From the NCBI RefSeq assembly GCF_003020125.1, contig NZ_PYFW01000004.1:620001-684000 (forward strand): DNA of 64,000 nt, read 5' to 3'. This document shows, one piece after another, positions 1 through 7,947 of this stretch; the stretch's first letter is position 1, and every line of letters begins with the position of its first letter. The stretch is from Bradyrhizobium sp. MOS003. GTDB taxonomy: Bacteria; Pseudomonadota; Alphaproteobacteria; Rhizobiales; Xanthobacteraceae. The position numbers were made by a program, and so were the translations under genes. The notes under the pieces were generated by a model. It was not told the origin of the DNA, searched no databases, and was given only the letters and a program-made list of their open reading frames with translations.

Positions 1-101
1 CCGGCACGATAGACCGCGGCACGCTCCGCCCATTGTGCCGGCATTTTGTCCGAGCCCGGGATATGGGCCGAATTGGCGTAGGCATCATCCCAATCGCGCA
101 T
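1..101 (-). CDS. Alpha/beta hydrolase, N-terminal fragment cut by the window edge
   Basis: The gene reads leftward from ATG at 101 and runs off the window, so only about 33 residues are present. They begin MRDWDDAYANSAHIPG and continue with PAQWAERAA. I recognise this as the usual N-terminus of a rhizobial alpha/beta-hydrolase (esterase-like) family. A GGGAG Shine-Dalgarno lies about 7 bases upstream of the ATG, which supports the start. The nucleophile elbow and catalytic triad lie outside the window, so substrate and activity cannot be judged. The family call rests on the N-terminal pattern alone. Confidence 0.6.
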   Translation of the reverse strand, partial: MRDWDDAYANSAHIPGSDKMPAQWAERAAVYRA

Positions 102-212
102 TGTGACTCCCGGGGACTCGTCCAGCAACCTGACCAGTCTGCCACTGCCGCGCCCGGCATCCTAGTCTTTATTTTAAGCTTAAAGTATTTGGCGCTGGTG
201 GATGGGACGTTC

Positions 213-300
213 CGTCATTGCCAGCGCAGCGAAGCACTCCAGTCTGCCTCCGCGGTGGCAGTCTGGACTGCTTCGTCGCAAGAGCTCCTCGCAATGGCGG
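213..300. repeat. REP-like palindromic intergenic repeat, degenerate copy
   Basis: Imperfect inverted repeat between the hydrolase and the M20 gene. It starts CGTCATTGCCAGCGCAGCGA, has the core CTGCCTCCGCGG, and ends in a diverged complement of its start. The same family appears in cleaner form at 24948-25027, sharing the ends and the core. This copy has mismatches in the right arm, as expected for an older element. Such elements are common between genes in Bradyrhizobium-type genomes. Nothing in it looks coding. Confidence 0.75.
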
Positions 301-309
301 CGGAGAGAG

Positions 310-1587
310 CTACGCCTTCTCCACCCCGCACCATTCCGCAATGAACAGCGCCATCGCCCTGGTCGTCTTCTTCAACGACTCCAACTCGACGAACTCGTTG
401 AAGCCGTGCATCTCGCCGCCGCTGGCACCGAAGCACAGGCTCGGGATGCCCTCGTTGAGGCCGTAGAAGCGGGTGTCGGTGAGCGCGGTGAAGACGAGAT
501 CCTCCGGCAGACCGCCATAGACCTTGCCGAACGCCTTGGCGAACGCGGCCTCCGGCGCGGCGGAATCGGTCAGTTCATAGCCTTCGGACAGGAAGCCCGA
601 CCACTCGATCTCAGGCGGATTGTTGGCGAGGAAGCGGTGGTTGCGCGCGGCAGCCGCGACGCAGGCCGCAATCTCCTTCTGGTGATCGGCGATCGACCAG
701 CCCGGCAAGACCGCGATCCGGCAATCGACGTCGCACCAGGCCGGCACGCTGGAGGCCCAGTCGCCGCCCTTGATGATGCCGGGGTTGAAGTTGATGGGAT
801 GGTTGAGCGTCTTGAAGTGCTTGTCAGCTTTGGCGCGCTCATTCCACTCGATCTCGAGCTTCTGCAGCGCCTGGATCAGATGATAGGCAGCCATGATCGC
901 GTTCGCGCCGGAGCCGGCAAAGGCGACATGGGTCGGGTGCCCCTTCACACGCAGGCGAAACCAGATCACGCCGACTTGCGAGCGCACCATCTTGCCGCCG
1001 GTCGGCTCCGGAATGAAGCAGGCGTCCGCGCGATAGCCGCGCTGCAGCGTCGACAGCGCGCCGACGCCGGTGCTCTCCTCCTCGATGACGGACTGGAAGT
1101 GGATCCGCGCCGTCGGCTTGAAACCCGCGGCCTTGATCGCATCCAGCGCATAGAGCGCGCCGATGGTCCCCGACTTCATGTCGCAGGCGCCGCGCCCGAA
1201 CATCTTGCCATCCTTGACGACGGGAGAGAATGGCGGCGTGTCCCACAATTCCAGAGGACCGGCGGGCACGACGTCACAGTGGCCCTGCAGGATCAGCGAT
1301 TTGCCGGCGTTCGTTTGCGGGCGGTAGGTCCCCACCACCGAACGCGCCTTGGAGAAATCATGCTCGATCGGACCGAAGCCGCGCAGATCCTTGAGGTCCT
1401 CGACATCGATGTGCCAGTCGTCGACCTCGTAGCCGCGTTCGCGCAGGAGGTCGCCGATCATGTCCTGGCACGGCCCCTCCGCCCCGCGGGTCGAGGGGAT
1501 CGCGACGAAATCGCGCGTGGTTGCAAGCTGGGCTTCGAAGCCGGCATCGACGGCGTCGAGAATCCTCTGCTGCGTTTCGGCATTCAT
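310..1587 (-). CDS. M20 family ArgE/DapE-type metallo-deacylase
   Basis: 425 aa, full length for the ArgE/DapE/ACY1 branch of M20 peptidases. These are two-zinc enzymes that hydrolyse N-acyl amino acids or related amides in the cytoplasm. Metal-site motifs are visible: GHCDVVP at 102-108 (His103, Asp105), GRGACDMKSG at 131-140 (Asp136) and the acidic EEEST at 169-173 supplying the catalytic glutamate and a ligand. A C-terminal GGEMHGFNE provides the last His. The central lid domain (about 190-310) is present. It stands alone, with no arg or dap genes nearby, so the substrate is unknown. Acetylornithine deacetylase is possible but not demonstrated. Confidence 0.88.
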   Translation of the reverse strand: MNAETQQRILDAVDAGFEAQLATTRDFVAIPSTRGAEGPCQDMIGDLLRERGYEVDDWHIDVEDLKDLRGFGPIEHDFSKARSVVGTYRPQTNAGKSLILQGHCDVVPAGPLELWDTPPFSPVVKDGKMFGRGACDMKSGTIGALYALDAIKAAGFKPTARIHFQSVIEEESTGVGALSTLQRGYRADACFIPEPTGGKMVRSQVGVIWFRLRVKGHPTHVAFAGSGANAIMAAYHLIQALQKLEIEWNERAKADKHFKTLNHPINFNPGIIKGGDWASSVPAWCDVDCRIAVLPGWSIADHQKEIAACVAAAARNHRFLANNPPEIEWSGFLSEGYELTDSAAPEAAFAKAFGKVYGGLPEDLVFTALTDTRFYGLNEGIPSLCFGASGGEMHGFNEFVELESLKKTTRAMALFIAEWCGVEKA

Positions 1588-1639
1588 CAGGCAACTCCAG
1601 GCAGTTCATTGGTCCCAAGGAGGCGCAAGCTAGCCGATT

Positions 1640-2365
1640 TCAGCCGTTCGGGTACTCCACAAAATATGCATCCCGCAATGCATCTTCGAGCAGGCGGCCT
1701 TCCGAATAGCCATTGAGCGTAGCGGGCCGGCTGACCCCGTCGAGCAGGCGCGGGCACGGCTCGGGCGCGCCGAGCACGGTACGAACCGGGATGCGTTCGG
1801 CATAGATCGGCAACGCATAGTCCTCGTCGTCGTCGGCAACACCCTTGGCGCGTATCTTGGCCGAGGCTTCCTCAATCTCCATCGCGATGAAGGACGTCGC
1901 CTTGATCTCCTGCGTGGTGCTCGCCCGCAGGCTCGCGGTGCGATCCGGAAAGAAGCGGTCGACCATCGCGATCACCGCCCGCTCCTTCTCCTCGGCATCG
2001 GTGACGAGATAGGCGGCGCCGAACGCCATCACCGCGCGATAGTCGGCCGAGTGATTGAAGCCGCAGCGCGCCAGCACGAGGCTGTCGAGATGGGCGACCG
2101 TCAGGCACACGCGCTCGCCTTTGGTCTGGTTGCGCAGCATCCGGCTTGCGCTCGAGCCGTGCCAATAGAGCTTCGTACCCTCGCGCCAGAAGAAGGTGGG
2201 CGTGCAATAGGGCTGGCCGTCGATCACGTAGGAGACGTGACAGAGCATCGAGGAGTCCAGGATGCGATGGACGGTCTCGTGATCGTAGAAGCCGCGGTCG
2301 TGCCGGCGCTTCACCTGGTTGCGCGCCGATGTCGGATAGGAATTCGAAGTCTCGGTCTGGCTCAC
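1640..2365 (-). CDS. Pyridoxamine 5'-phosphate oxidase-fold flavin/heme-binding protein
   Basis: 241 aa from a GTG start at 2365 with AGGAG five bases upstream. A longer open frame to 2539 overlaps the divergent gene and is rejected. The protein has the split-barrel FMN-binding fold (NimA/HugZ/PNPOx-like): RHDRGFYDHETVHRIL at the start, then GQPYCTPTFFWREG and LYWHGSS, a pattern seen in FMN-binding stress proteins. The C-terminal third (AKGVADDDEDYALPIYAERIP) is the usual extension of this subfamily. It is divergent from a MocR-type regulator that probably controls it. Whether it oxidises pyridoxamine phosphate or only binds flavin cannot be told from sequence. Confidence 0.85.
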   Translation of the reverse strand: MSQTETSNSYPTSARNQVKRRHDRGFYDHETVHRILDSSMLCHVSYVIDGQPYCTPTFFWREGTKLYWHGSSASRMLRNQTKGERVCLTVAHLDSLVLARCGFNHSADYRAVMAFGAAYLVTDAEEKERAVIAMVDRFFPDRTASLRASTTQEIKATSFIAMEIEEASAKIRAKGVADDDEDYALPIYAERIPVRTVLGAPEPCPRLLDGVSRPATLNGYSEGRLLEDALRDAYFVEYPNG

Positions 2366-2383
2366 GGCCGCTCCTGCTCGGAT

Positions 2384-2456
2384 TGGAAGAAAACTGGAAG
2401 CAGTTGTAGCGGCGCATTTGGTCTGCGATAGTTCCAATTCCATGAGAAATATTCCA
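2384..2456. promoter_or_regulatory. Divergent control region with five TGGAA/TTCCA motifs
   Basis: The space between the split-barrel gene (start 2365) and the MocR gene (start 2442) holds five copies of one pentamer: TGGAA at 2384 and 2395 (11 bases apart) and its complement TTCCA at 2432, 2438 and 2452. MocR/PdxR regulators usually bind repeated half-sites in the intergenic region shared with their target, so this is a plausible operator. The role is inferred. A pentamer can recur by chance, but five in 73 bases of high-GC DNA is notable. Confidence 0.35.
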
Positions 2457-3932
2457 ACCAATTCCCTGCCCTCGGCTGCCAAGTCTTCCTTGCCGACAAA
2501 GACCGGGCTGCCGCTCGACCTTACCGGCCCGCACGTCACGCCGGGCGCCTCCGCCGCGCACCGGCTCTATCAGGCGCTGTGCGAGATGATCGTCTCGGGC
2601 CTGGTCAAGCCTGGCGAGCCGCTGCCGCCGTCGCGAACGCTGGCCACGCAGGCCGGCTTCCGGCGCAACGCCGTCGTCATCGCCTATGAGCGCCTGATCG
2701 CCGACGGCTTCGCCGAGGCAACCGTCGGCTCCGGAACGTTCGTCGCCGCGCGCATTCCTGCGCGCACGGCCGAGCCGAACAGGCCGAAAGTCATTGTGGA
2801 AACGCCGGGACAAGGCGCGTTCGCGCTCGGCTGCACCCACATCGACGAACGCGCCGTGCAACGCTTCCGTGCCTTCGTCGGCCGGCGCATGCGCAACTTC
2901 GGGTCGGAGCATCTGCACTATGGCGATCCCCGCGGCAGCCGCGAGCTGCGCGCGGCAATCGCCGATCATCTGTTGTCGGCGCGCGGGCTGCGCTGCGATC
3001 CCGATCAGATCATGCTGACCTCAGGCACGTTGCACGCGCTACGCATCGTGCTGAGCGCGATCCTCAGGGCGGGCAACCAGGTCTGGTGCGAAGACCCGGG
3101 TTACCCGGCCGCGCGGAAAACCATTGCGAATTGCGGCTATCGCGCCGTGGGCGTTCCCGTCGATGAGCACGGGATGCGGGTCGCCAAGGGCCGCATCGCA
3201 GGGCCGGCCGCGCGCGCGGCCTATGTCACGCCGTCGCATCAGTTTCCGCTGGGCGTGCAGATGTCGATGCAGCGGCGGCTCGAGCTTCTGGACTGGGCGA
3301 GGCAGGCCGGCGCCTTCGTGCTGGAGGACGATTACGACAGCGAATTTCGCTATGACGGCGCACCGCTGATGTCGCTCGCCGGCATCGATCGCCTCCAGCG
3401 TGTGATCTATCTCGGCACCTTTGCCAAGACGCTGTTTCCCGGCCTGCGCATCGGCTATTGCGCCCTACCCGAACGTCTGATCGCGGACGTGACGGCTGCG
3501 CGCGCGGCGCTCGACCGCTTCCCCGGCACGCTGATGGAAGGCGCGGTAGCCGACATGCTCAATTCGGGCGCGTTCGCCGCGAACCTCAGGCGCGTGCGAA
3601 AGCTCTATCGCGAAGCGCGTGACGCATTGGCGGAAACGCTGGAGGCTGAATCCCACGGCGCGCTGTCGGTACCGGTGCCGTCACAAGGCCTGCATCTCGT
3701 CGCCCGGTTCGATCGCTCGGTCGATCTTTCGGTGGCAGCGCGGGCCAAGCAGGCGGCCGGCGCGGAAGGCTGGCTGTTGGCCGACACCTATTCGCGCGCG
3801 CGGCCTCTGCCCGGCTTCGTGCTCGGATTTTCCGGCCATGCGGTTCCACAGCTCGTCGCCTCCGCCGAACGGCTCGCGCGGGAATCGCGCGCAGCCTTGC
3901 GCACCGGGAACAGATCGGACCGGCAGACCTGA
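2442..3932 (+). CDS. MocR/PdxR-type GntR regulator with aminotransferase domain
   Basis: About 496 aa. It has an N-terminal GntR winged helix (HRLYQALCEMIVSGLVKPGE, then PPSRTLATQAGFRRN) joined to a fold-type I aminotransferase-like domain. The PLP-binding region is intact: DDYDSEFRYDG and YLGTFAKTLFPGLRIGY, whose Lys is the Schiff-base residue. MocR proteins sense PLP or an amino compound and regulate an adjacent gene; here the target is probably the divergent split-barrel flavoprotein at 1640-2365. ATG at 2442 is chosen. A TTG at 2418 would add eight residues. Neither has a strong Shine-Dalgarno. Confidence 0.88.
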   Translation: MRNIPTNSLPSAAKSSLPTKTGLPLDLTGPHVTPGASAAHRLYQALCEMIVSGLVKPGEPLPPSRTLATQAGFRRNAVVIAYERLIADGFAEATVGSGTFVAARIPARTAEPNRPKVIVETPGQGAFALGCTHIDERAVQRFRAFVGRRMRNFGSEHLHYGDPRGSRELRAAIADHLLSARGLRCDPDQIMLTSGTLHALRIVLSAILRAGNQVWCEDPGYPAARKTIANCGYRAVGVPVDEHGMRVAKGRIAGPAARAAYVTPSHQFPLGVQMSMQRRLELLDWARQAGAFVLEDDYDSEFRYDGAPLMSLAGIDRLQRVIYLGTFAKTLFPGLRIGYCALPERLIADVTAARAALDRFPGTLMEGAVADMLNSGAFAANLRRVRKLYREARDALAETLEAESHGALSVPVPSQGLHLVARFDRSVDLSVAARAKQAAGAEGWLLADTYSRARPLPGFVLGFSGHAVPQLVASAERLARESRAALRTGNRSDRQT

Positions 3933-3999
3933 CGAAGGTTCACTATTAGAATCGCGGGCTCGTCCTTACATTGCGGTATCAATGCCGGGATCTTTCGCC

Positions 4000-4245
4000 A
4001 TGCTGTTTCGCCGTGCTGCTTGCCTCTCAATCCTGATCTCCGCCGCGCTCGCGACGACGGCGCACGCCGTCACGGTGGGACGCGAGCAGGACATCGTCGA
4101 TCTCAAGCTTGGTCAGCGCGTACAGGTGGATGACGGAACCTGTCCCGCCGGACAGGTCAAGGAAGTGCGCGGAACGAAGATGACCGACAAGGGCGTCGCG
4201 CGCACCGCCGCCTGCGTGCCGCGCTACGGTCCGAAGACAAAATAG
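4000..4245 (+). CDS. Small secreted protein, DUF6719-like
   Basis: 81 aa from ATG 4000; ATG 3982 would add six residues. A clear Sec signal peptide (MLFRRAACLSILISAALA, cleavage near THAHA) is followed by a compact domain with VGREQDIVDLKLGQRVQVDD, a Cys in DGTCPAG, GTKMTDKG and a second Cys in TAACVPRYG. The two cysteines may form a disulfide in the periplasm. I recall a rhizobial DUF of this shape but have no function for it. Its TAG stop abuts the stop of the convergent gene at 4246. Confidence 0.7.
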   Translation: MLFRRAACLSILISAALATTAHAVTVGREQDIVDLKLGQRVQVDDGTCPAGQVKEVRGTKMTDKGVARTAACVPRYGPKTK

Positions 4246-4611
4246 TTACTGCTTCGCCGGGTCGAACATGCACTGCAGAGTCGGCTTGGCGATCTTGGTG
4301 AAGGTCGGGCCGATCTCGCCCTGCTTGGACGCCGGCACCCAGTCGGTCTCGATGGTGGGCACGCCGGTCTCGCTGATGCCGCGCAACAGCGCTTCGCGCA
4401 GATCGCGGTCCTCGACGGCGGCTGCGGCATGATCGTGCAGGCAGCCGCAAACTTCCTCGGGATGTTCCCACCGCCCCAGCATCCGCGGCGCACATTGGCG
4501 CACGAATTCACTGCGGGGATCCGGTAACCTGGAGGGCGCGCGCACCTGCGCCTGGGCAGCATTGATCGTCAGAACAGACACGAACACAGCGGCGCAAAAT
4601 CGAACGATCAT
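4246..4611 (-). CDS. Secreted Cys-containing hypothetical protein
   Basis: 121 aa starting ATG at 4611, preceded by AAAGG at suitable distance. The signal peptide MIVRFCAAVFVSVLTINAAQ ends in an AQA-type cleavage site. The mature part has the cysteines of VRQCAPRML and EEVCGCLHDHA plus a late LQCMFDP, four in all, suggesting periplasmic disulfides. No enzyme motif is seen. It lies directly downstream of the 54-aa secreted peptide gene (35 bases between), so the two are probably co-transcribed. Function unknown. Confidence 0.7.
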   Translation of the reverse strand: MIVRFCAAVFVSVLTINAAQAQVRAPSRLPDPRSEFVRQCAPRMLGRWEHPEEVCGCLHDHAAAAVEDRDLREALLRGISETGVPTIETDWVPASKQGEIGPTFTKIAKPTLQCMFDPAKQ

Positions 4612-4645
4612 GACGGCCTTTATCGGCTGATTTTCTTGTTGCTGA

Positions 4646-4810
4646 TCAGAAGCGCGCGGCGACCACGATCGACTGCGTCGTGGCGGTCGTGATCGGGGAG
4701 CCGCTGTACTGGAAAGTTCCGACACCGGGGAGATTGCCGTCCGGCGAGCCTGCGAACGAAGAACCGGCAACAACGAAGCCAAAGGCAAGGATGAAGCTGA
4801 GCGCGCGCAT
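4646..4810 (-). CDS. 54-aa secreted peptide
   Basis: Short frame from ATG 4810 to TGA 4646-4648, easily missed. It encodes MRALSFILAFGFVVAGSSFA, a complete signal peptide, then a Gly/Ser/Thr-rich tail of about 34 residues with SPDGNLPGVGTFQYSGSP and an end of VVAARF. A GGAG Shine-Dalgarno sits eight bases before the ATG. I recall similar short secreted proteins in Bradyrhizobium genomes, but this is memory, not a search. Together with the gene at 4246-4611 it forms a small secreted-protein pair. Confidence 0.72.
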   Translation of the reverse strand: MRALSFILAFGFVVAGSSFAGSPDGNLPGVGTFQYSGSPITTATTQSIVVAARF

Positions 4811-5453
4811 GGTCTTGTCTCCGAGTTCCCGTGGCCGGCGGTGCGCCGTTCGTCGTTGTGAAGCTGATAACCATGGGCGGTTTCGCCCGTGATGCGCCCA
4901 AAGCGCAAAATGGTTTCATCTCCGGGAGAATTGTTTCGTCCGGCCAGAGACGACGACACAATTCGCCGGAAAGACCAATCATTTCAGATGGGTCTCACTG
5001 CAGCTCAAGGTAGCCTGCCAAGTTCCGGCTGCTGTGCCTGAACACTCCGGAGGGAGCGGCCGTCATGCTCCCGCCTCACCTGCTTCACACGCATTTTACG
5101 TTTTTCTGCTGAATGGAGCGGCAAACGAAGGCTGAGTTGAACCGAGGTCGCATCGGCCGCGACCCAAGCCATCGAAGCCAGGACGCCCGGATCACCGGGC
5201 GCGTTCAGTTGAGGGATGGCCATTATGGTGGCGCAAGATCGCGCAATGCCGCGCGAGGCGGAACAACGGAACGACCGCGGAGATCACCGATCAAATCGTG
5301 TCGCCTCAGCCGGTGCGATGTCGCTGCAATCCGGCCGCGGCTTTGAAGCCGCGCCACAAGCGTTCGTGCGGCTGACCGGCTCGCACCTCGTCAAACCGCA
5401 GCCCCGCCGCGCCAAGTGAAGCGCCAACGCGTCACTGCGTGAACGCAAGCGCG
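4811..5453. other. Intergenic stretch without a convincing gene
   Basis: About 640 bases between the 54-aa peptide gene and creA. Short open frames occur on both strands, but none has a good ribosome site, signal peptide or recognisable protein pattern. The right end contains a 15-base direct repeat of the creA 3' end (5429-5443 and 5451-5465). The left end should carry the promoter of the small secreted-protein pair, but I could not identify it with confidence. Confidence 0.5.
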
Positions 5454-6002
5454 TCACTGAGTGAAGAACTCGCCGCACTTCTGGACGTTGGCGTCCGCCG
5501 GCCCCCACGGCATGATCGGCACGCTCGAGGTCGAGTTCTTCGGCGAGCCCTCGATAATCCTGTCCGAATAGACCATGTAGACCAGCACGTTGCGCTTGGT
5601 GTCGCAGCCGCGCACGATCTGCATCTTCTTGAAGAACAGCGAGCGGCGCCGTCGGAACATGTCGTCGCCCTGCTCCATCTTGTTCTTGAACTTGATCGGA
5701 CCGATCTGGCGGCAGGCCAGCGAGATGTCCGAAACCTCCTCGGCAAGGCCCAGCCAGCCCTTGAAGCCGCCCTTCTCCGGCACGGTGAAATGACAGGCGA
5801 CACCCTCGATTTCAGGATCGTCGAGACCATAGGTCGCGAGCTTGTCGTTCGGGCTCATCCATTTGAACACGGTGGAGCGGCGGAAGATCAGATCGGGCTC
5901 GTCGGCGGCCGAAGCGGACGCGGCCGGCACGACCAGGGCCAGGAGGAGGAAAGCGAAGCCTTTCAAGCGTATGTTGGAAAGACTGAGGAAACGAGATGAC
6001 AT
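5454..6002 (-). CDS. creA: CreA family periplasmic protein
   Basis: 182 aa from ATG 6002 with GGAG six bases upstream. A longer frame to 6050 lacks such a site. The signal peptide (residues about 10-32, ending ASASA) is followed by the CreA domain: DLIFRRSTVFKWMSPNDKLATYGLDDP, then VACHFTVPEKGG and KKMQIVRGCDTKRNVLVYMVYSDRIIEGSPKNS, which match the family closely. CreA proteins are small exported proteins of unknown biochemical function, named for the E. coli cre locus; no creBCD genes are nearby. The last codons and stop are duplicated just downstream. Confidence 0.92.
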   Translation of the reverse strand: MSSRFLSLSNIRLKGFAFLLLALVVPAASASAADEPDLIFRRSTVFKWMSPNDKLATYGLDDPEIEGVACHFTVPEKGGFKGWLGLAEEVSDISLACRQIGPIKFKNKMEQGDDMFRRRRSLFFKKMQIVRGCDTKRNVLVYMVYSDRIIEGSPKNSTSSVPIMPWGPADANVQKCGEFFTQ

Positions 6003-6198
6003 GAAGTTCTCCGGTAACAAGTCGCCACAATGTAGGTATGAGACGGCCACTCAGGAAGACGACGGACCGACGGGCGCGGCCGCCGTTTACCGCTCCGTGA
6101 GGCTTTTTTGCTACGACTTGGACAAAAGTAGCGGACGGCAGAACCGCCATGCTGGTGAACGCGTATCCCCTCTGCGAGACTAACGTCTGATTTGGATT

Positions 6199-7800
6199 AT
6201 GGATTCGAGGATGAACAGCGTGAACGGGTCGGGTTTTTCTGCCACACCGGCGCGGCTGTGGCAGGTCGCCATTTTGACGGCGGCGGGTGCGATCGGCGCG
6301 ACCAGCCAGGCAGACGCAGCATTTTATTATTGGACGGATTATTCCGACGGGTCCTATTACGCCCGGCAGGACCGGCGCCCCGAGATTCCGCGCCAGAAGC
6401 CGCAGAAGCGCGGCGCGACCGGCAAGAAAGAAGTCGTCGCCGAGAAGGAAGCCGGCACCAAGCCGCAAGGGCCGCTCGTCATTGTCGTCTCGATCGACCG
6501 GCAGAAGGTCACCGTCTACGACACCAACGGCGTGTTCGCGCAATCGCCGGTGTCGACGGGCATGAAGGGCCATTCGACGCCGATGGGTGTGTTCAGCGTC
6601 ATCCAGAAGCACAAATTCCACCACTCCAACATCTATAGCGGCGCGCCGATGCCGTATATGCAGCGGATCACCTGGTCCGGTGTCGCCATGCATGCCGGGG
6701 TGCTGCCGGGCTATCCGGCCTCGCATGGCTGCATCCGCATGCCGATGGCATTCGCGGTGAAGATGTGGAATTGGACCAGGATGGGCGCCCGCGTCATCGT
6801 CGCGCCCGGCGAGATGTCACCGCACAGCTTCTCCCATCCCCTGCTCGCCTCCGTGCGGGTGCCGCCGCAGCCTGCGGCCAGTCTCGAGCCGCAGACCAAT
6901 GTCGGCGACAAGGCCGACAAGGGCGCCGCGCGAACCAAAGCCGCCGACGCCAAACCGGTCGAAACCAAGCCCGTCGAAACCAAGACCGCCAGCGCCGACA
7001 GCGTATTGGAGCTGCGCACCTCCGTCGGTCACACCGTAATGTCGGATGTGACCACGGGCAATGCAGGAACTCACGAAGTAGCCACCGCGCCGGCCGACAA
7101 CGCCAAGACGGCCGAAGCATCGGATTCAGCCAAGCCTCCGGCGGAAGATGTTGCCAAGCCGGTGAACGCGGACAAGCCTGCCGACAAGGTCGAGGCCGGG
7201 AAGAGCGAGCCGGTCAAGACGGACGCTGCTTCTGCGAAGACACCCGATGCGCCGGCTCCCGCGATCGCCGCCTCGCCCGACGCGAAGAAGGACGACAGCC
7301 GTGTTGCCGAACCGGCGCCGGCTGCAAAACCGGAAGCGCCCAGGCGGGCCGGCCAGATCGCCGTCTTCATCAGCCGCAAGGATTCCAAGCTCTACGTACG
7401 GCAGAATTTTGCGCCGCTGTTCGAGGTGCCGGTCACCATCGCCACGAGCGAGCGACCGCTCGGCACGCATATCTTCACCGCCGAACTGGACAAATCCGAT
7501 TCCAATGCGCTGCGTTGGTCGGTGGTATCGCTGCCCGTCTCCGCCCGCTCCGCGGCGCGCGTTGACGACGCTCGCCTCGCGCACCGCCAGCGTGGCGCGG
7601 CTGTGATCCCCGTCGCCGCCAAGCCCGTGGTCACGCCGGACAGCCCGGCCGCGGCCCTCGACCGCATCTCGATCCCGGCCGACACCATGGCGAAGATCAA
7701 CGAAATGCTGACGTCGGGCGGCTCCATCATCATCTCGGACCAGGGCATCAACCAGGGCGAGACAGGCGAAGGCACCGACTTCATCGTCCGCTTGTACTAA
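6199..7800 (+). CDS. L,D-transpeptidase (YkuD) with long linker and second partial domain
   Basis: 533 aa. After a signal-like N-terminus (about 18-41, ADA) comes a YkuD domain at about 92-205 with the catalytic motif MHAG (His165) and SHGCIR (His176, Cys178), so it can form 3-3 peptidoglycan or lipoprotein cross-links in the periplasm. Residues about 210-385 are a low-complexity Ala/Lys/Pro/Asp linker with repeated KPVETK. From about 388 a second segment (GQIAVFISRKDSKLYVRQN, PVTIATSERPLGTH) resembles the front half of a YkuD domain but has no HxxxxHGC half. ATG 6211 is an alternative start. It is divergent from creA. Confidence 0.9.
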   Translation: MDSRMNSVNGSGFSATPARLWQVAILTAAGAIGATSQADAAFYYWTDYSDGSYYARQDRRPEIPRQKPQKRGATGKKEVVAEKEAGTKPQGPLVIVVSIDRQKVTVYDTNGVFAQSPVSTGMKGHSTPMGVFSVIQKHKFHHSNIYSGAPMPYMQRITWSGVAMHAGVLPGYPASHGCIRMPMAFAVKMWNWTRMGARVIVAPGEMSPHSFSHPLLASVRVPPQPAASLEPQTNVGDKADKGAARTKAADAKPVETKPVETKTASADSVLELRTSVGHTVMSDVTTGNAGTHEVATAPADNAKTAEASDSAKPPAEDVAKPVNADKPADKVEAGKSEPVKTDAASAKTPDAPAPAIAASPDAKKDDSRVAEPAPAAKPEAPRRAGQIAVFISRKDSKLYVRQNFAPLFEVPVTIATSERPLGTHIFTAELDKSDSNALRWSVVSLPVSARSAARVDDARLAHRQRGAAVIPVAAKPVVTPDSPAAALDRISIPADTMAKINEMLTSGGSIIISDQGINQGETGEGTDFIVRLY

Positions 7801-7801
7801 A

Positions 7802-7849
7802 GCGCTTCGAACGAAGTGGATACCGGTTCGCGTCAAGAAAACGCGTCAA
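7802..7849. repeat. Rhizobiales-type intergenic repeat with hairpin
   Basis: Directly after the transpeptidase stop: GCGCTTCGAACGAAGTGG, then TACCGGTTCGCG, then a CGCGT/ACGCG stem around CAAGAAA. I recognise GAAGTGG-TACCGGTTCGCGT-AAGAAAACGCG as a very frequent intergenic repeat in Rhizobiales. It has two small inverted repeats and no coding potential. Confidence 0.6.
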
Positions 7850-7947
7850 CAGCGTACCGTTGCACGGCGCCCGATAACGCGGTGTTGACGAGGCAGGTTG
7901 CAGCGGCGGAGTAACATGCGGTCCGGATCATTTCGGGGGACGCCGTC

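Noticed and set aside
33-344. 103-aa frame on the plus strand
   Set aside because: Covers the start of the leftward hydrolase and a REP repeat; no ribosome site and no protein-like pattern.
5005-5419. Short frames of 67-77 aa on both strands upstream of creA
   Set aside because: No ribosome sites, no recognisable pattern, they overlap each other and the codon use is not like the neighbours.
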